This document shows, piece after piece, positions 9,311 to 18,779 of a stretch of DNA of 64,000 nucleotides. Origin of the DNA: Bacillota bacterium. Its GTDB lineage: Bacteria > Bacillota > Bacilli > Paenibacillales > Paenibacillaceae. The stretch spans positions 1 through 64,000 of the forward strand of contig JAEWPC010000022.1 in NCBI GenBank assembly GCA_023460795.1, read 5' to 3'. The first letter of the stretch is position 1. The number at the start of each line of letters is the position of its first letter. The position numbers were made by a program, and so were the translations under genes. The notes beneath the pieces are model-generated. The model searched no databases. It was not told where the DNA came from and saw only the letters and a list, made by a program, of their open reading frames with translations.

Positions 9311-11800
9311 ATGAATCAGTCCGACACGTTCGATAGCGGCGCAGACCGCGCGACAACGAAGAAACCAAGGAACGGCCAACGGAAAGGGAAGAAGAAGCGT
9401 CCTCCGAGAAGCAAGAAGAAAGCACTTATCTGGCTATTTTTCGTCCTCTTGTTCGCGGCGGTGCTTGCGGTCGTCGGTTATTTGCTCGTCATTCTGAACG
9501 GGGAAAGAATATTGACCGCCAATATCAATAAGCTCAACTTGGACACGGCTTCCATCGTCGTCGACCGGGACGGCAACGAAGTCGCCAAGCTGTACGTCTC
9601 CGAAGGCAACCGCGAGTTCGTGCCGATCGGCGAAATGCCAAAGCTGCTGACGGACGCGTTCGTCGCGACGGAAGACAAGCGGTTCTACGAGCATAGCGGC
9701 ATCGACCTGCTCGGCATCGGCCGTGCGCTCGTCAAAGACGTCATCGCCCGCAGCGCGGTCGAAGGCGCGAGCACGATCACGCAGCAGCTCGCCAAGAACC
9801 TGTTCTTGAACGCCGATAAGACGATTTTCCGCAAAGGGACGGAAGCGTCGATCGCTTTGGCGCTCGAGAACCATAAGAGCAAGGAAGAGATCCTGGAGCT
9901 GTATCTGAACCGGATTTACTTCGGCAAAGGCCAGTACGGCGTCAAGACGGCGGCGAAATATTATTTTAACGTCAGCGATCTCAATAAGCTGGAACTTTGG
10001 CAGATCGCCACGCTGGCCGGCATTCCGAAAGCGCCTAACGTCTACAACCCGCTTAGCAATCCGGAGAGATCGATGGAGCGCCGCGCGGTCGTGCTGAAGC
10101 TGATGTTCGATCAAGGCCTCATCACCGAGAAGGAGAAAGAAGCGGCCGCCAAAGTCGAGTACAAATCGAACAACGTGAAAGATACGAACGGCAAATATAG
10201 ATCGTACTTGGATTATGTCATCGAAGAAGCGATGGACAAAACCGGATTAACCGAAGAAGAGCTGCGCAGCTCGGGATACACGATCAAGACGTCGATCGAT
10301 ACGAAAGCGCAGACCTCGATGGAGACGGCTTTCGCGAACGAAAGCTTGTTCGAGAAGAGCAAGGACGGCACGAAGGCGCAAGCCGCGATGGTCATTATGG
10401 ACCAACACGACGGCTCGATCGTCGCCATGCTCGGTGGGCGCGATTACCAAGGCTACAACCGCGCCACCGAACGGCGGCAGCCGGGATCGGCGTTCAAGCC
10501 GATCGCGGTGTACGGTCCGGCGATCGAGACGGGCAAGTACTTCCCGTGGAGCACGGTGCAGGACGTGAAGCAGTGCTTTAACGGCTATTGCCCGACGAAC
10601 TCCAACAGCAAGAATAAATATCGCGGAGAAATCCCGATGAGCCTGGCGATCAAAGAATCGCGCAACGTATCGGCCGTCTGGCTGCTGAACGAGATCGGCG
10701 TCAAGACCGGCATGACGTTCGCGAGCAAGCTCGGCATTAAGCTCGAGCCCGACGATCGCAACCTGGCGATGGCGCTAGGCGGATTGACGTACGGCGCGAC
10801 GCCGCTGCAGATGGCGAACGCTTACGCGGCCTTCGCCAACGGCGGCAAGCTGCAGGATCCGCACAGCGTCCTGTCGATTACGGACCGCAACGGCGAACAG
10901 GTCTATGCTTGTAAGGCGCCGAAGGCGCAGCAGGTCATGTCCGAGACGACCGCTTATTACGTGACGGAGCTTATGAAAGGCGTCGTGCAGAAAGGCGGAA
11001 CGGGCGTGAACGCCGCGATCAGCGGGCGCACGGTAGCGGGCAAGACGGGGACGACGCAGAACCCGAACGGCTCCGGCAACCGGGACATCTGGTTCGTCGG
11101 ATTTACCCCCGAATGGACGGCGGCCGTATGGACCGGGTTCGACAAGACGGACGCCACGCACCATCTTTCCACGGACAGCGGCGCGGCGGCGAAGTTTTTC
11201 TCCGCGGTCATGTCCAAGGCGTTGTCCGGCAAGAAGAAGCTGTCGTTCCCGGTGCCGGAGGGCTTGAAGGAAGAAGAGAAGCTCCCGGTAATCGGTGGTT
11301 TGTACGCTGCTTATTCGGAAACTTCCCATTCGGTGCATCTGGAGTGGACGAAGGCGGAAGGCGAAGGCTTGTCTTACAAGATTTATCGCAAGGAGGCGTC
11401 CGAAGCCGATTTCAGCCAGTTAGGAGAGGTGCAGGACACCGTCCTCGACGATATGACGATCGTGCCGGGTAAGACTTACACGTACTACGTGACGGCTTAT
11501 CAAGCGGCGAAGAAGCTGGAGAGCGAGCCGTCCGAGCAAGCGACGCTGGACATTCCCGGCGGCGAGGAGATCGTTACGCCGCCACCGGGAGGCGAAGGCA
11601 ATGAGGGCGGCGATGGCGGGGTTGACGTACCGCCGCCGATCGAGACGCCGACCGGTTCGCCGGAGGTTCCGGGAGGAGAAGGCGAAGGAGGCGGGGGCGT
11701 CGTTCCGCCGGTCGAGACGACTCCGCCGAGCCCGGACGGAAACCAAGGCTCGACGCCGGGCGACACGCCTGCGAACGCAACGCCGTCAGATAACCAATAG
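9311..11800 (+). CDS. class A penicillin-binding protein (PBP1A family), transglycosylase/transpeptidase
   Basis: This bifunctional enzyme polymerises and cross-links peptidoglycan at the outer membrane face. The 829 residues begin with a Lys/Arg-rich cytoplasmic tail and one transmembrane helix (about 38-60). The GT51 domain has E121 in TEDKRFYEH and the EGASTITQQ motif. The transpeptidase has S393-A-F-K396, S450-R-N452 and K578-T-G. After about residue 665 there is a fibronectin-III-like segment, then a Gly/Pro/Glu-rich low-complexity tail to the end. The start ATG 9311 follows GGGGAG. The unit is monocistronic, with terminators on both sides. Confidence 0.96.
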   Translation: MNQSDTFDSGADRATTKKPRNGQRKGKKKRPPRSKKKALIWLFFVLLFAAVLAVVGYLLVILNGERILTANINKLNLDTASIVVDRDGNEVAKLYVSEGNREFVPIGEMPKLLTDAFVATEDKRFYEHSGIDLLGIGRALVKDVIARSAVEGASTITQQLAKNLFLNADKTIFRKGTEASIALALENHKSKEEILELYLNRIYFGKGQYGVKTAAKYYFNVSDLNKLELWQIATLAGIPKAPNVYNPLSNPERSMERRAVVLKLMFDQGLITEKEKEAAAKVEYKSNNVKDTNGKYRSYLDYVIEEAMDKTGLTEEELRSSGYTIKTSIDTKAQTSMETAFANESLFEKSKDGTKAQAAMVIMDQHDGSIVAMLGGRDYQGYNRATERRQPGSAFKPIAVYGPAIETGKYFPWSTVQDVKQCFNGYCPTNSNSKNKYRGEIPMSLAIKESRNVSAVWLLNEIGVKTGMTFASKLGIKLEPDDRNLAMALGGLTYGATPLQMANAYAAFANGGKLQDPHSVLSITDRNGEQVYACKAPKAQQVMSETTAYYVTELMKGVVQKGGTGVNAAISGRTVAGKTGTTQNPNGSGNRDIWFVGFTPEWTAAVWTGFDKTDATHHLSTDSGAAAKFFSAVMSKALSGKKKLSFPVPEGLKEEEKLPVIGGLYAAYSETSHSVHLEWTKAEGEGLSYKIYRKEASEADFSQLGEVQDTVLDDMTIVPGKTYTYYVTAYQAAKKLESEPSEQATLDIPGGEEIVTPPPGGEGNEGGDGGVDVPPPIETPTGSPEVPGGEGEGGGGVVPPVETTPPSPDGNQGSTPGDTPANATPSDNQ

Positions 11801-11810
11801 CTTTTCGCGC

Positions 11811-11854
11811 GACCCCGAACCGTCCATTTTGCGATGGCTGATCGGGGTCTTTTT
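11811..11854 (+). terminator. intrinsic terminator after the PBP gene
   Basis: GACCCCGA (11811-11818) pairs with TCGGGGTC (11842-11849), followed by TTTTT. Confidence 0.8.
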
Positions 11855-11935
11855 CATCCGGATAGGTTGGTTGTCACAGGTAAGATGTGTTAGACTCTGT
11901 ATATGTTGGATTGAATGAAAGGATAGGCATTGCTA

Positions 11936-12496
11936 ATGAAACGTAAATTTTCGGATCGAGCCAATTGGCGACGGATTTTGAAGAAGAGCTATGCCTGCAT
12001 TCCCGTCGATGAGCCGCAGTTTAGAGGATTCGTAACGCTGTATCGCATACATGAGCTGAGGGATCCGCTATGGAAGGAATACAACGGGCGCCGGATGTGC
12101 CTCGCGGATCGCGGTTATTTGTGGATGCAGCATTTTCCGAAGGGCGAGCATTTCGTCGTGACGACGATGTTCAACGATCAAGGCCAAGTCGTGCAATGGT
12201 ACATCGACATTTGCAAGACGCAAGGGCTGACGGATCAGCAGGTGCCGTGGTTCGACGATCTGTTCCTCGATATCGTCGTGCTGCCGAGCGGCGAGAAGCT
12301 GCTGCTCGACGAAGACGAGCTGGAGGAAGCGCTGGACGAAGGCCAGATTACGCAGCGCGATTCCGCCATGGCGCAGCGCACGGCCGCCCGGTTGATGGAG
12401 CTCATCAATCAGAATAAGTTCCCTTACTTCGACATGAGCTTGAATCACAGGCGTATGTTCTTGGACAAACTGGGCTGGGAGAAAGGAAACGGGTAA
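11936..12496 (+). CDS. DUF402-family protein (YgaC-like nucleoside phosphatase candidate)
   Basis: The 186-residue soluble protein shows the DUF402 pattern: an aromatic strand (WMQHFPKGEHFVVTTMF), then WYIDICK, then FDDLFLDIVVLPSG followed by LLDEDELEEAL. The family includes metal-dependent nucleoside tri- and diphosphatases; substrate here is inferred only. ATG 11936 is chosen, although TTG 11930 in the same frame sits at better distance from AAAGGA (6 versus 12 bases) and may be used. The next gene begins immediately after its stop. Confidence 0.75.
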   Translation: MKRKFSDRANWRRILKKSYACIPVDEPQFRGFVTLYRIHELRDPLWKEYNGRRMCLADRGYLWMQHFPKGEHFVVTTMFNDQGQVVQWYIDICKTQGLTDQQVPWFDDLFLDIVVLPSGEKLLLDEDELEEALDEGQITQRDSAMAQRTAARLMELINQNKFPYFDMSLNHRRMFLDKLGWEKGNG

Positions 12497-13156
12497 ATGC
12501 GGAGGTTAACGGAAGAGGGGCCGCTGGCCTCTCGTTCTGCGAAATCGGGTATTTGGCGTTCTGCGTTCATGCGTCGGGCGCTGCGGGCCGTCGTCATCGG
12601 GCTGTTGATCTTAGCGGTCTGGTGCGGCGTCCTGTATACGAAGATCGTTACGTTCGACGGAACGCCCGAGGAAGCGCAAACGTCGGACGTCGGCATCGTG
12701 CTCGGCGCCGGATTGTGGGGAGAGGAGCCAAGTCCGGCGTTGAAGGAACGGCTGGACTATGCGATCGAATTATTCAATGAAGGAACGTACTCGCATATGA
12801 TCGTCACGGGCGGGCTCGGAACCCCGAACGCCCGGATCACGGACGCCGAGGGAGCGGCCGCGTATGTGATCGCCCATGGCGTGCCTGAAGATGCGGTTAC
12901 GCTCGAGAACAGCTCTAAGGATACTTACGAGAACTTGCTTTTCGCGCAGCGGATCATGAAGGAGCAGGGCTGGACGACGGCCGCCATCGTGACCCATTGG
13001 TACCACGGCTCTAGAGCCGCGGATATGGCAAGCACGCTCGAGTACGATCCCGTGCGCGTATTCACGACGGATACGAAAGTAATGAATAAGCGGTTCCACG
13101 AAGGCCGGGAAGTGCTCGCCTACACGAAGTGGTTCATCCGCAAGCTGTTCCTATGA
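12497..13156 (+). CDS. YdcF/SanA/ElyC-family membrane protein (DUF218)
   Basis: The 219-residue protein has one N-terminal transmembrane helix at about 28-50 after a basic segment, then a DUF218 domain: VGIVLGAGL, MIVTGGLG, ENSSKDTYENLLFA and AAIVTHWYHGSRA. Members are linked to envelope and peptidoglycan processes (SanA, ElyC), but their chemistry is not settled. It starts at ATG 12497 directly behind the preceding stop and is probably translationally coupled to it. Confidence 0.82.
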   Translation: MRRLTEEGPLASRSAKSGIWRSAFMRRALRAVVIGLLILAVWCGVLYTKIVTFDGTPEEAQTSDVGIVLGAGLWGEEPSPALKERLDYAIELFNEGTYSHMIVTGGLGTPNARITDAEGAAAYVIAHGVPEDAVTLENSSKDTYENLLFAQRIMKEQGWTTAAIVTHWYHGSRAADMASTLEYDPVRVFTTDTKVMNKRFHEGREVLAYTKWFIRKLFL

Positions 13157-13231
13157 CTAGGGTCTGAACATCGCGAATACAATGCTACTGCGGCTTAATT
13201 GTATGAATGATGCCAAGGTAGGGGGAGCGCG

Positions 13232-14206
13232 ATGAACGCGAAAATAGGAATACACGGGGCCAAAGACGCCGCAGCAGCGGCCAAACGCCCTTCTCGGCAA
13301 ATTAACGTCGTTCTTCGCAACGCCGAGCCATCCGCGCCATCCGCGGGTTCCGAAGGGACGAACGCGCATCGTTCGCTTCCGCAGACGGGACCATGGCTGG
13401 AATGGCAGAAAGAGCTGGACCGGATGATCGGTCTGGACAACATCAAAGAATTGGTGTACGAAATTTACGCCTTGTTGCAGATCGCGCAATATCGCGGAGA
13501 AGCGGGGCTTACGGCGCCTACGCAAGTGTACCATATGGTGTTCAAGGGTAATCCGGGCACGGGCAAAACGACGGTAGCGCGGCTGATCGCGAAGCTGTTC
13601 CAAGGAATGGGACTGCTGGCGAAGGGACATCTCGTGGAAGTCGAACGCGCCGACCTCGTGGGCGAGTACATCGGGCATACGGCGCTGAAGACGCGGGAGC
13701 TCGTGAAGAAAGCGCTCGGCGGCGTGCTGTTCATCGACGAGGCATACAGCCTCGCCAGGGGCGGAGAGAAGGACTTCGGCAAAGAAGCGATCGACACGCT
13801 CGTCAAGGCTATGGAAGACCATAAAAATCAATTCGTGCTTATTCTAGCCGGCTACACGATGGAAACCGAGGCGTTCTTGATGACGAATCCCGGGTTGCCG
13901 TCGCGTTTTCCGATTCAGATCGAATTTCCCGATTATTCGATCGATCAATTAACGCAAATCGCGGAGGGCATGATGAGAGAGCGGGAGTATACGCTGCTGC
14001 CGCAATCGCTAACGAAGCTTCGCCAGTTGATCGTGGAAGAGAAGAACGAATCGATCTATCACTTCAGCAACGCCAGATTCGTGCGCAACGTACTGGAGAG
14101 GGCGATCCGCAATCAGGCGGTGCGTCTGCTCGCGCATTACCCGAGCGGCTCTCCGGGACGTCTAGAGCTGATGTCCCTTAGACCCGAAGACATACGAAGC
14201 CTATGA
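13232..14206 (+). CDS. spoVK: stage V sporulation protein K, AAA ATPase
   Basis: The 324-residue protein is a CbxX/CfxQ-type AAA ATPase. Walker A GNPGTGKTT lies near residue 107, Walker B GVLFIDEAY near 168, and a sensor and arginine-finger region (NPGLPSRFP) near 220. In Bacillus SpoVK is made in the mother cell and is needed for spore maturation. The first ~50 residues are a low-complexity Ala/Ser-rich lead. The start has GGGGGAG in good position. The order spoVK-hflX-ynbB-glnR-glnA is the known Bacillus arrangement and supports the call. Confidence 0.93.
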   Translation: MNAKIGIHGAKDAAAAAKRPSRQINVVLRNAEPSAPSAGSEGTNAHRSLPQTGPWLEWQKELDRMIGLDNIKELVYEIYALLQIAQYRGEAGLTAPTQVYHMVFKGNPGTGKTTVARLIAKLFQGMGLLAKGHLVEVERADLVGEYIGHTALKTRELVKKALGGVLFIDEAYSLARGGEKDFGKEAIDTLVKAMEDHKNQFVLILAGYTMETEAFLMTNPGLPSRFPIQIEFPDYSIDQLTQIAEGMMREREYTLLPQSLTKLRQLIVEEKNESIYHFSNARFVRNVLERAIRNQAVRLLAHYPSGSPGRLELMSLRPEDIRSL

Positions 14207-14233
14207 TCGAACGCAGAAAGAGGGTTGTCCCGA

Positions 14234-15517
14234 ATGAAAATGAACACCTACGACACGGAAGCCCAAACGGCCGAGAAAGCGATACTCGTCAGTCTGGTCA
14301 CGGACGATGTGAAGCGTTCCGGCTCGGATCCCGAGCATTCCATGGCCGAGCTCGTGTCTTTGGCCGAGACCGCGGGAGTAGAAGTCATCGCCACCGTCAT
14401 GCAGAACAAGGACGTTCCCGATTCGAAGTGGTTCGTCGGCAAAGGCAAGGCTCAGGAAATCCGGGAGATGGCCGAGCAGACCGAAGCGACGACGGCTATT
14501 TTCGATCAAGAGCTGTCCGGGGCGCAAGTAAGAAACCTGGAAGAAGCGTTGGATATGAAAATCATCGATCGGACGCAGCTCATCTTGGACATCTTCGCTG
14601 GCCGAGCGAAGACGCGGGAAGGGATCTTGCAGGTTGAGTTAGCTCAGCTTACTTATTTGCTGCCGCGGCTTTCCGGCCACGGCGTTAACTTATCCCGCCT
14701 TGGAGGCGGAATCGGCACGAGAGGACCCGGCGAGACGAAGCTGGAGATGGATCGCCGTCACATCCGCGACCGGATCAACGAGCTGAAGCGTCAGCTGGAA
14801 GCGGTCGTGCAGCATCGCGTCATTCACCGCGAACGCCGGCGCAAGTCCGGCGTCGTACAAGTCGCGCTCGTCGGCTACACGAACGCGGGGAAGTCGACGC
14901 TGCTACGTCAGTTGACGGAAGCGGACGTCCTCGCGGAAGATAAACTGTTCGCGACGCTCGATCCGACTTCCCGGAGCCTGGCGCTGCCAAGCGGCAAGGA
15001 AGTCGTGCTCACGGATACGGTCGGTTTCATTCAGAATTTGCCGCATGATCTCGTGGCCGCGTTCCGCGCGACGCTCGAGGAAGCGAACGAAGCGGACTTG
15101 CTGCTGCATGTCGTCGACAGCTCATCTCTGATGCGCGAGCGTCAGCAGAAGGTCGTCGAGGAAGTGCTGCAGGAGCTCGGCGCCGGCGGCAAGCCGACGA
15201 TCACCGTATACAATAAAATCGACCGGTGCGGCCCGGAAGCGCTGGATCTTCTGCCGGGCGGTCCCGATATCGTTCGGATGAACGCCTTCGCGGAGGCGGA
15301 TTTGGCGCGTTTGCGCGAAGTCATCGAGGACCGTTTGCTCGGCGATATGGCGCAGTTCCGGTTCCCGGCGTCCCGCGGCGATCTGGCCGCGCTCGCTTAT
15401 CGCGTAGGAGAAGTGGTGTCGCAAGATACGGAGGAGGACGATTTGTTGCTCACCGTAAGAATCAATCCTGCCGATATGGAGATGCGCGGTCACGCGCTTA
15501 CGGAGTATCGGTTGTAA
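14234..15517 (+). CDS. hflX: GTPase HflX (ribosome-associated)
   Basis: HflX is a GTPase that binds the 50S subunit and splits stalled or heat-damaged ribosomes. The 427-residue protein has the N-terminal HflX domain (WFVGKGKAQEI), the Gly-rich loop GGGIGTRGPGETK, and the G domain: G1 GYTNAGKST, G3 DTVGF, G4 NKID. The frame also opens at TTG 14225, but ATG 14234 is better spaced from AAAGAGGG. It lies 27 bp after spoVK. Confidence 0.96.
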   Translation: MKMNTYDTEAQTAEKAILVSLVTDDVKRSGSDPEHSMAELVSLAETAGVEVIATVMQNKDVPDSKWFVGKGKAQEIREMAEQTEATTAIFDQELSGAQVRNLEEALDMKIIDRTQLILDIFAGRAKTREGILQVELAQLTYLLPRLSGHGVNLSRLGGGIGTRGPGETKLEMDRRHIRDRINELKRQLEAVVQHRVIHRERRRKSGVVQVALVGYTNAGKSTLLRQLTEADVLAEDKLFATLDPTSRSLALPSGKEVVLTDTVGFIQNLPHDLVAAFRATLEEANEADLLLHVVDSSSLMRERQQKVVEEVLQELGAGGKPTITVYNKIDRCGPEALDLLPGGPDIVRMNAFAEADLARLREVIEDRLLGDMAQFRFPASRGDLAALAYRVGEVVSQDTEEDDLLLTVRINPADMEMRGHALTEYRL

Positions 15518-15551
15518 ACGAAATCGTACAGGCCGAAGGGGAAGTCAAGTC

Positions 15552-16820
15552 ATGCAGCACGACAAGCAGCAACCGTTCGAACAGGCATGGGCGCAATGGG
15601 AGGAAACGGCGGAGACGCAAGTATACGATCGATTCCGCCGCATCGATCGCATCGTCGAACGGAATCAAAGGAAAGTCATCGAGGCGTTTCAGAAGCATAA
15701 AGTGAGCGATTTTCATTTTGCCGGATCGACGGGGTACGGGTATAACGATCGCGGCCGCGAAGTGCTCGATCTCGTCTACGCGGACGTCTTCGGGGCGGAG
15801 GCCGCGATCGTGCGGCCTCATCTCGTATCGGGCACGCATACGATCTCGGCGGCGTTGTTCGGGGTGCTTCGCCCGGGGGACGAACTCGTATTCGTAACGG
15901 GCAAGCCTTACGACACGCTCCATAAGGTGATCGGGAAGCCGGGGGACGGTACCGGATCGCTCGCGGATTGGGGCATTCAAGCGAAATTCGTGCCGCTTCT
16001 GAGCGATGGGGATGTCGATTGGGAAGGCGTAGCAGCCGCGGTATCGGATCGTACGAAGGTTGTCGCGATTCAGCGATCTCGCGGGTACGACTGGCGCCCG
16101 TCCTTCACCGTCGCTCAGATCGGCGACATGGTCAGCCGTCTGAAGGATATAAGCCCGCAAGCCGTCGTATTCGTCGATAACTGCTACGGGGAATTCACGG
16201 AGGAGACCGAGCCGACGGAGGTCGGCGTCGATTTGATCGCGGGCTCGCTGATCAAGAATCCGGGCGGCGGCTTGGCGTCCAGCGGCGGCTATATAGCCGG
16301 CAGGGCGGATCTCGTCGAGCTTGCGGCGTTCAGGTTAACGGCCCCCGGCATTGGCGGTGAAGTCGGCGCGATGCTCGGAACGACGAGAGCCATCTATCAA
16401 GGGTTGTTCCTTGCTCCGTTGCTCGTGGGCCAAGCCGTCAAAGGCAGCGTGTTCGCAGCGGCCATCTTCGGCAATCTCGGCTTCGAGACGCATCCGAGAT
16501 GGGACGATCCGCGGACGGATCTCATTCAAGCGATTCGATTCGGCGCTCCCGAGCCGCTCATTCACTTCGTACAGGCGATCCAATCGGCGGCCGCGGTGGA
16601 TGCGCACGTCGTGCCCGAGCCATGGGACATGCCGGGGTACGAGCATCCCGTTATTATGGCGGCAGGAACGTTCATACAGGGCGGCAGCTTGGAGCTCTCT
16701 GCCGACGCGCCGATCAGGGAGCCGTATATCGCTTACATGCAAGGCGGACTCACGTACGCTCATGTGAAGTTTGCTGTACAGCGGGTTTTGTCGGATTTCC
16801 GCGAGCGCGGATATTTGTAA
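15552..16820 (+). CDS. PLP-dependent methionine gamma-lyase family protein (YnbB, aluminium-resistance family)
   Basis: The 422-residue protein is a fold-type I PLP enzyme. Motifs include GYGYNDRGRE near residue 60, HLVSGTHTI near 95, FVDNCYGEF near 212, and GSLIKNPGGG, whose lysine is the expected PLP-binding residue. Homologues are annotated as aluminium-resistance or methionine gamma-lyase family, but real activity is not established. It sits between hflX and glnR as in Bacillus, 34 bp after hflX. Confidence 0.88.
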   Translation: MQHDKQQPFEQAWAQWEETAETQVYDRFRRIDRIVERNQRKVIEAFQKHKVSDFHFAGSTGYGYNDRGREVLDLVYADVFGAEAAIVRPHLVSGTHTISAALFGVLRPGDELVFVTGKPYDTLHKVIGKPGDGTGSLADWGIQAKFVPLLSDGDVDWEGVAAAVSDRTKVVAIQRSRGYDWRPSFTVAQIGDMVSRLKDISPQAVVFVDNCYGEFTEETEPTEVGVDLIAGSLIKNPGGGLASSGGYIAGRADLVELAAFRLTAPGIGGEVGAMLGTTRAIYQGLFLAPLLVGQAVKGSVFAAAIFGNLGFETHPRWDDPRTDLIQAIRFGAPEPLIHFVQAIQSAAAVDAHVVPEPWDMPGYEHPVIMAAGTFIQGGSLELSADAPIREPYIAYMQGGLTYAHVKFAVQRVLSDFRERGYL

Positions 16821-16837
16821 CAATCGGCCTATTAAAA

Positions 16838-16894
16838 CCTTACATTCCTTGACATGTTTTTGCGACTTGGTTACAATGTAAGTGATTTCAAAAA
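16838..16894 (+). promoter_or_regulatory. glnRA promoter with possible GlnR boxes
   Basis: TTGACA (16849-16854) and TACAAT (16872-16877) are separated by 17 bp, an excellent sigma-A promoter for glnR. Against the GlnR consensus TGTNA-N7-TNACA, three windows (16838-16854, 16859-16875, 16878-16894) each fit 6 of 8 fixed positions; the middle and last each contain one perfect half-site, TTACA and TGTAA, which together form a dyad over the -10. The promoter is firm; the operators are inferred. Confidence 0.7.
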
Positions 16895-16925
16895 CATTAG
16901 TCAAACTCTGGAAGGTTGGTATTGA

Positions 16926-17339
16926 ATGGGCGACGAGATTCGCAGGAATATGGCGTTGTTTCCGATCGGCATCGTAATGAAGCTGACCGATCTGACCGCC
17001 CGCCAAATCCGATATTACGAACAGCACGAACTCATTCAGCCCGCTCGGACGGACGGCAATCAACGTCTGTTTTCCTTTAATGACGTCGAACGTCTGATGG
17101 AGATCAAATCGTTGATCGAGAAGGGCGTTAATATCGCGGGGATCAAACAAGTGATGAACCCCGTCGGGGAGAATGAGAGCGATGCGACCGTTATTAACGA
17201 GCAATCGGAGGTTAAGCGACGCGAGATGTCCGATTCCCAGTTGCATCGCATGCTGAAGCAGCAGTTGATGGCAGGGAAGAGACCGGGGCAAGTATCGCTT
17301 ATCCAAGGCGAGCTATCGCGGTTTTTCAAAAACAAATAA
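16926..17339 (+). CDS. glnR: MerR-family nitrogen repressor GlnR
   Basis: The 137-residue protein has a MerR-type winged helix-turn-helix (IGIVMKLTDLTARQIRYYEQ, residues about 15-34) and a short C-terminal tail rich in Gln and basic residues, RFFKNK at the end. In Bacillus GlnR represses glnRA when nitrogen is plentiful, activated by feedback-inhibited glutamine synthetase that binds its tail. It sits directly upstream of glnA (29 bp). The start ATG 16926 has GGAAGG about 8 bases upstream. Confidence 0.95.
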   Translation: MGDEIRRNMALFPIGIVMKLTDLTARQIRYYEQHELIQPARTDGNQRLFSFNDVERLMEIKSLIEKGVNIAGIKQVMNPVGENESDATVINEQSEVKRREMSDSQLHRMLKQQLMAGKRPGQVSLIQGELSRFFKNK

Positions 17340-17368
17340 TGCGGCATATGCCATTATAGGAGGCAGTC

Positions 17369-18697
17369 ATGGGCTATAATCGCGAGGATATTAAGCGGAT
17401 TGCGAAAGAGCAGAACGTACGGTTCATTCGGCTCCAATTCACGGACTTGCTCGGCACGATCAAGAACGTCGAAATTCCGGTAAGCCAGCTGGACAAGGCT
17501 CTCGATAACAAGATGATGTTCGACGGCTCTTCGATCGAGGGATATGTTCGGATCGAAGAATCCGATATGTACTTGTACCCGGACTTAGATACTTGGGTCG
17601 TATTCCCATGGGTTACGCAAGATCGCGTCGCCCGTTTGATTTGCGACGTGTACATGCCGGACGGCACTCCGTTCGCCGGCGATCCCCGCGGCATTCTGAA
17701 ACGCGCGCTGGCAGAAGCGGAAGAGATGGGCTTTACGTCGATGAACGTCGGTCCGGAGCCTGAATTTTTCCTGTTCCAGACGGACGAGAAAGGCAATCCG
17801 ACGACGGAGCTTAACGACCAAGGCGGATATTTCGACCTTGCGCCGACCGACCTCGGGGAGAACTGCCGCCGCGATATCGTGCTGATGCTCGAGGAGATGG
17901 GCTTCGAAATCGAAGCTTCCCACCACGAGACGGCTCCCGGCCAGCACGAGGTCGACTTCAAATACGCGGATGCAGTCAGGGCCGCCGACCAAATCCAGAC
18001 GTTCAAGCTCGTCGTTAAGACGATCGCGCGTCAGCACGGCTTACATGCGACGTTCATGCCGAAGCCTTTGTTCGGAATGAACGGATCCGGCATGCATTGC
18101 CACCAATCCCTGTTCCGCGGCAACGAGAACGCCTTCTACGACCCGAACGATAAGCTCGGTCTTAGCGCTACGGCTAGACAATACATGGCGGGTATTCTGA
18201 AGCATGCCCGCGGTTACGCCGCCATCACGAATCCGACGGTCAACTCGTACAAGCGTCTCGTTCCAGGCTATGAAGCTCCTTGCTACGTGGCATGGTCCGC
18301 TAGCAACCGCAGCCCGATGGTTCGCATTCCGGCGTCCCGCGGTCTTAGCACGCGGATCGAAGCGCGCAACCCGGACCCTACGGCGAACCCGTACTTGGCG
18401 CTTGCCGTCATGCTCAAGGCCGGTTTGGACGGCATCGCGAACAAGCTGACGCCTCCTGCGCCGATCGATCGCAACATCTACGTGATGAGCGAAGAGGAAC
18501 GCATCGATTCGGGCATTCCGAGCTTGCCGGTTAACCTCCACGAAGCGCTCAACGAGATGCTTCGCGACGACGTCATTTGCGAGACGCTCGGCGATCACGC
18601 GCTCAGCCATTTCTACGAGCTTAAAGAGATCGAATGGGATATGTACCGTACGCAAATCCATCAATGGGAACGCGATCAATATTTGACGATGTACTAA
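17369..18697 (+). CDS. glnA: type I glutamine synthetase
   Basis: Glutamine synthetase makes glutamine from glutamate, ammonia and ATP and also acts as the nitrogen sensor for GlnR. The 442-residue length fits the GSI-alpha class of Firmicutes, which lacks the adenylylation insert. Visible motifs are FDGSSIEG near residue 52, GPEPEFFLF near 130, the ATP-site motif KPLFGMNGSGMH near 231, and NRSPMVRIP near 312. It follows glnR in the same operon and ends at a strong terminator. Confidence 0.98.
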   Translation: MGYNREDIKRIAKEQNVRFIRLQFTDLLGTIKNVEIPVSQLDKALDNKMMFDGSSIEGYVRIEESDMYLYPDLDTWVVFPWVTQDRVARLICDVYMPDGTPFAGDPRGILKRALAEAEEMGFTSMNVGPEPEFFLFQTDEKGNPTTELNDQGGYFDLAPTDLGENCRRDIVLMLEEMGFEIEASHHETAPGQHEVDFKYADAVRAADQIQTFKLVVKTIARQHGLHATFMPKPLFGMNGSGMHCHQSLFRGNENAFYDPNDKLGLSATARQYMAGILKHARGYAAITNPTVNSYKRLVPGYEAPCYVAWSASNRSPMVRIPASRGLSTRIEARNPDPTANPYLALAVMLKAGLDGIANKLTPPAPIDRNIYVMSEEERIDSGIPSLPVNLHEALNEMLRDDVICETLGDHALSHFYELKEIEWDMYRTQIHQWERDQYLTMY

Positions 18698-18712
18698 TCG
18701 TAGACTGCATAG

Positions 18713-18756
18713 AGCCAACCTTCTTCGTCCTTGGGACGAACGAGGTTGGCTTTTTT
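18713..18756 (+). terminator. intrinsic terminator after glnA
   Basis: AGCCAACC (18713-18720) pairs with GGTTGGCT (18744-18751); the inner part TTCGTCC/GGACGAA also pairs. A TTTTTT run follows. Confidence 0.88.
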
Positions 18757-18779
18757 GTGTTACCGAGGTCCGTACGCGC

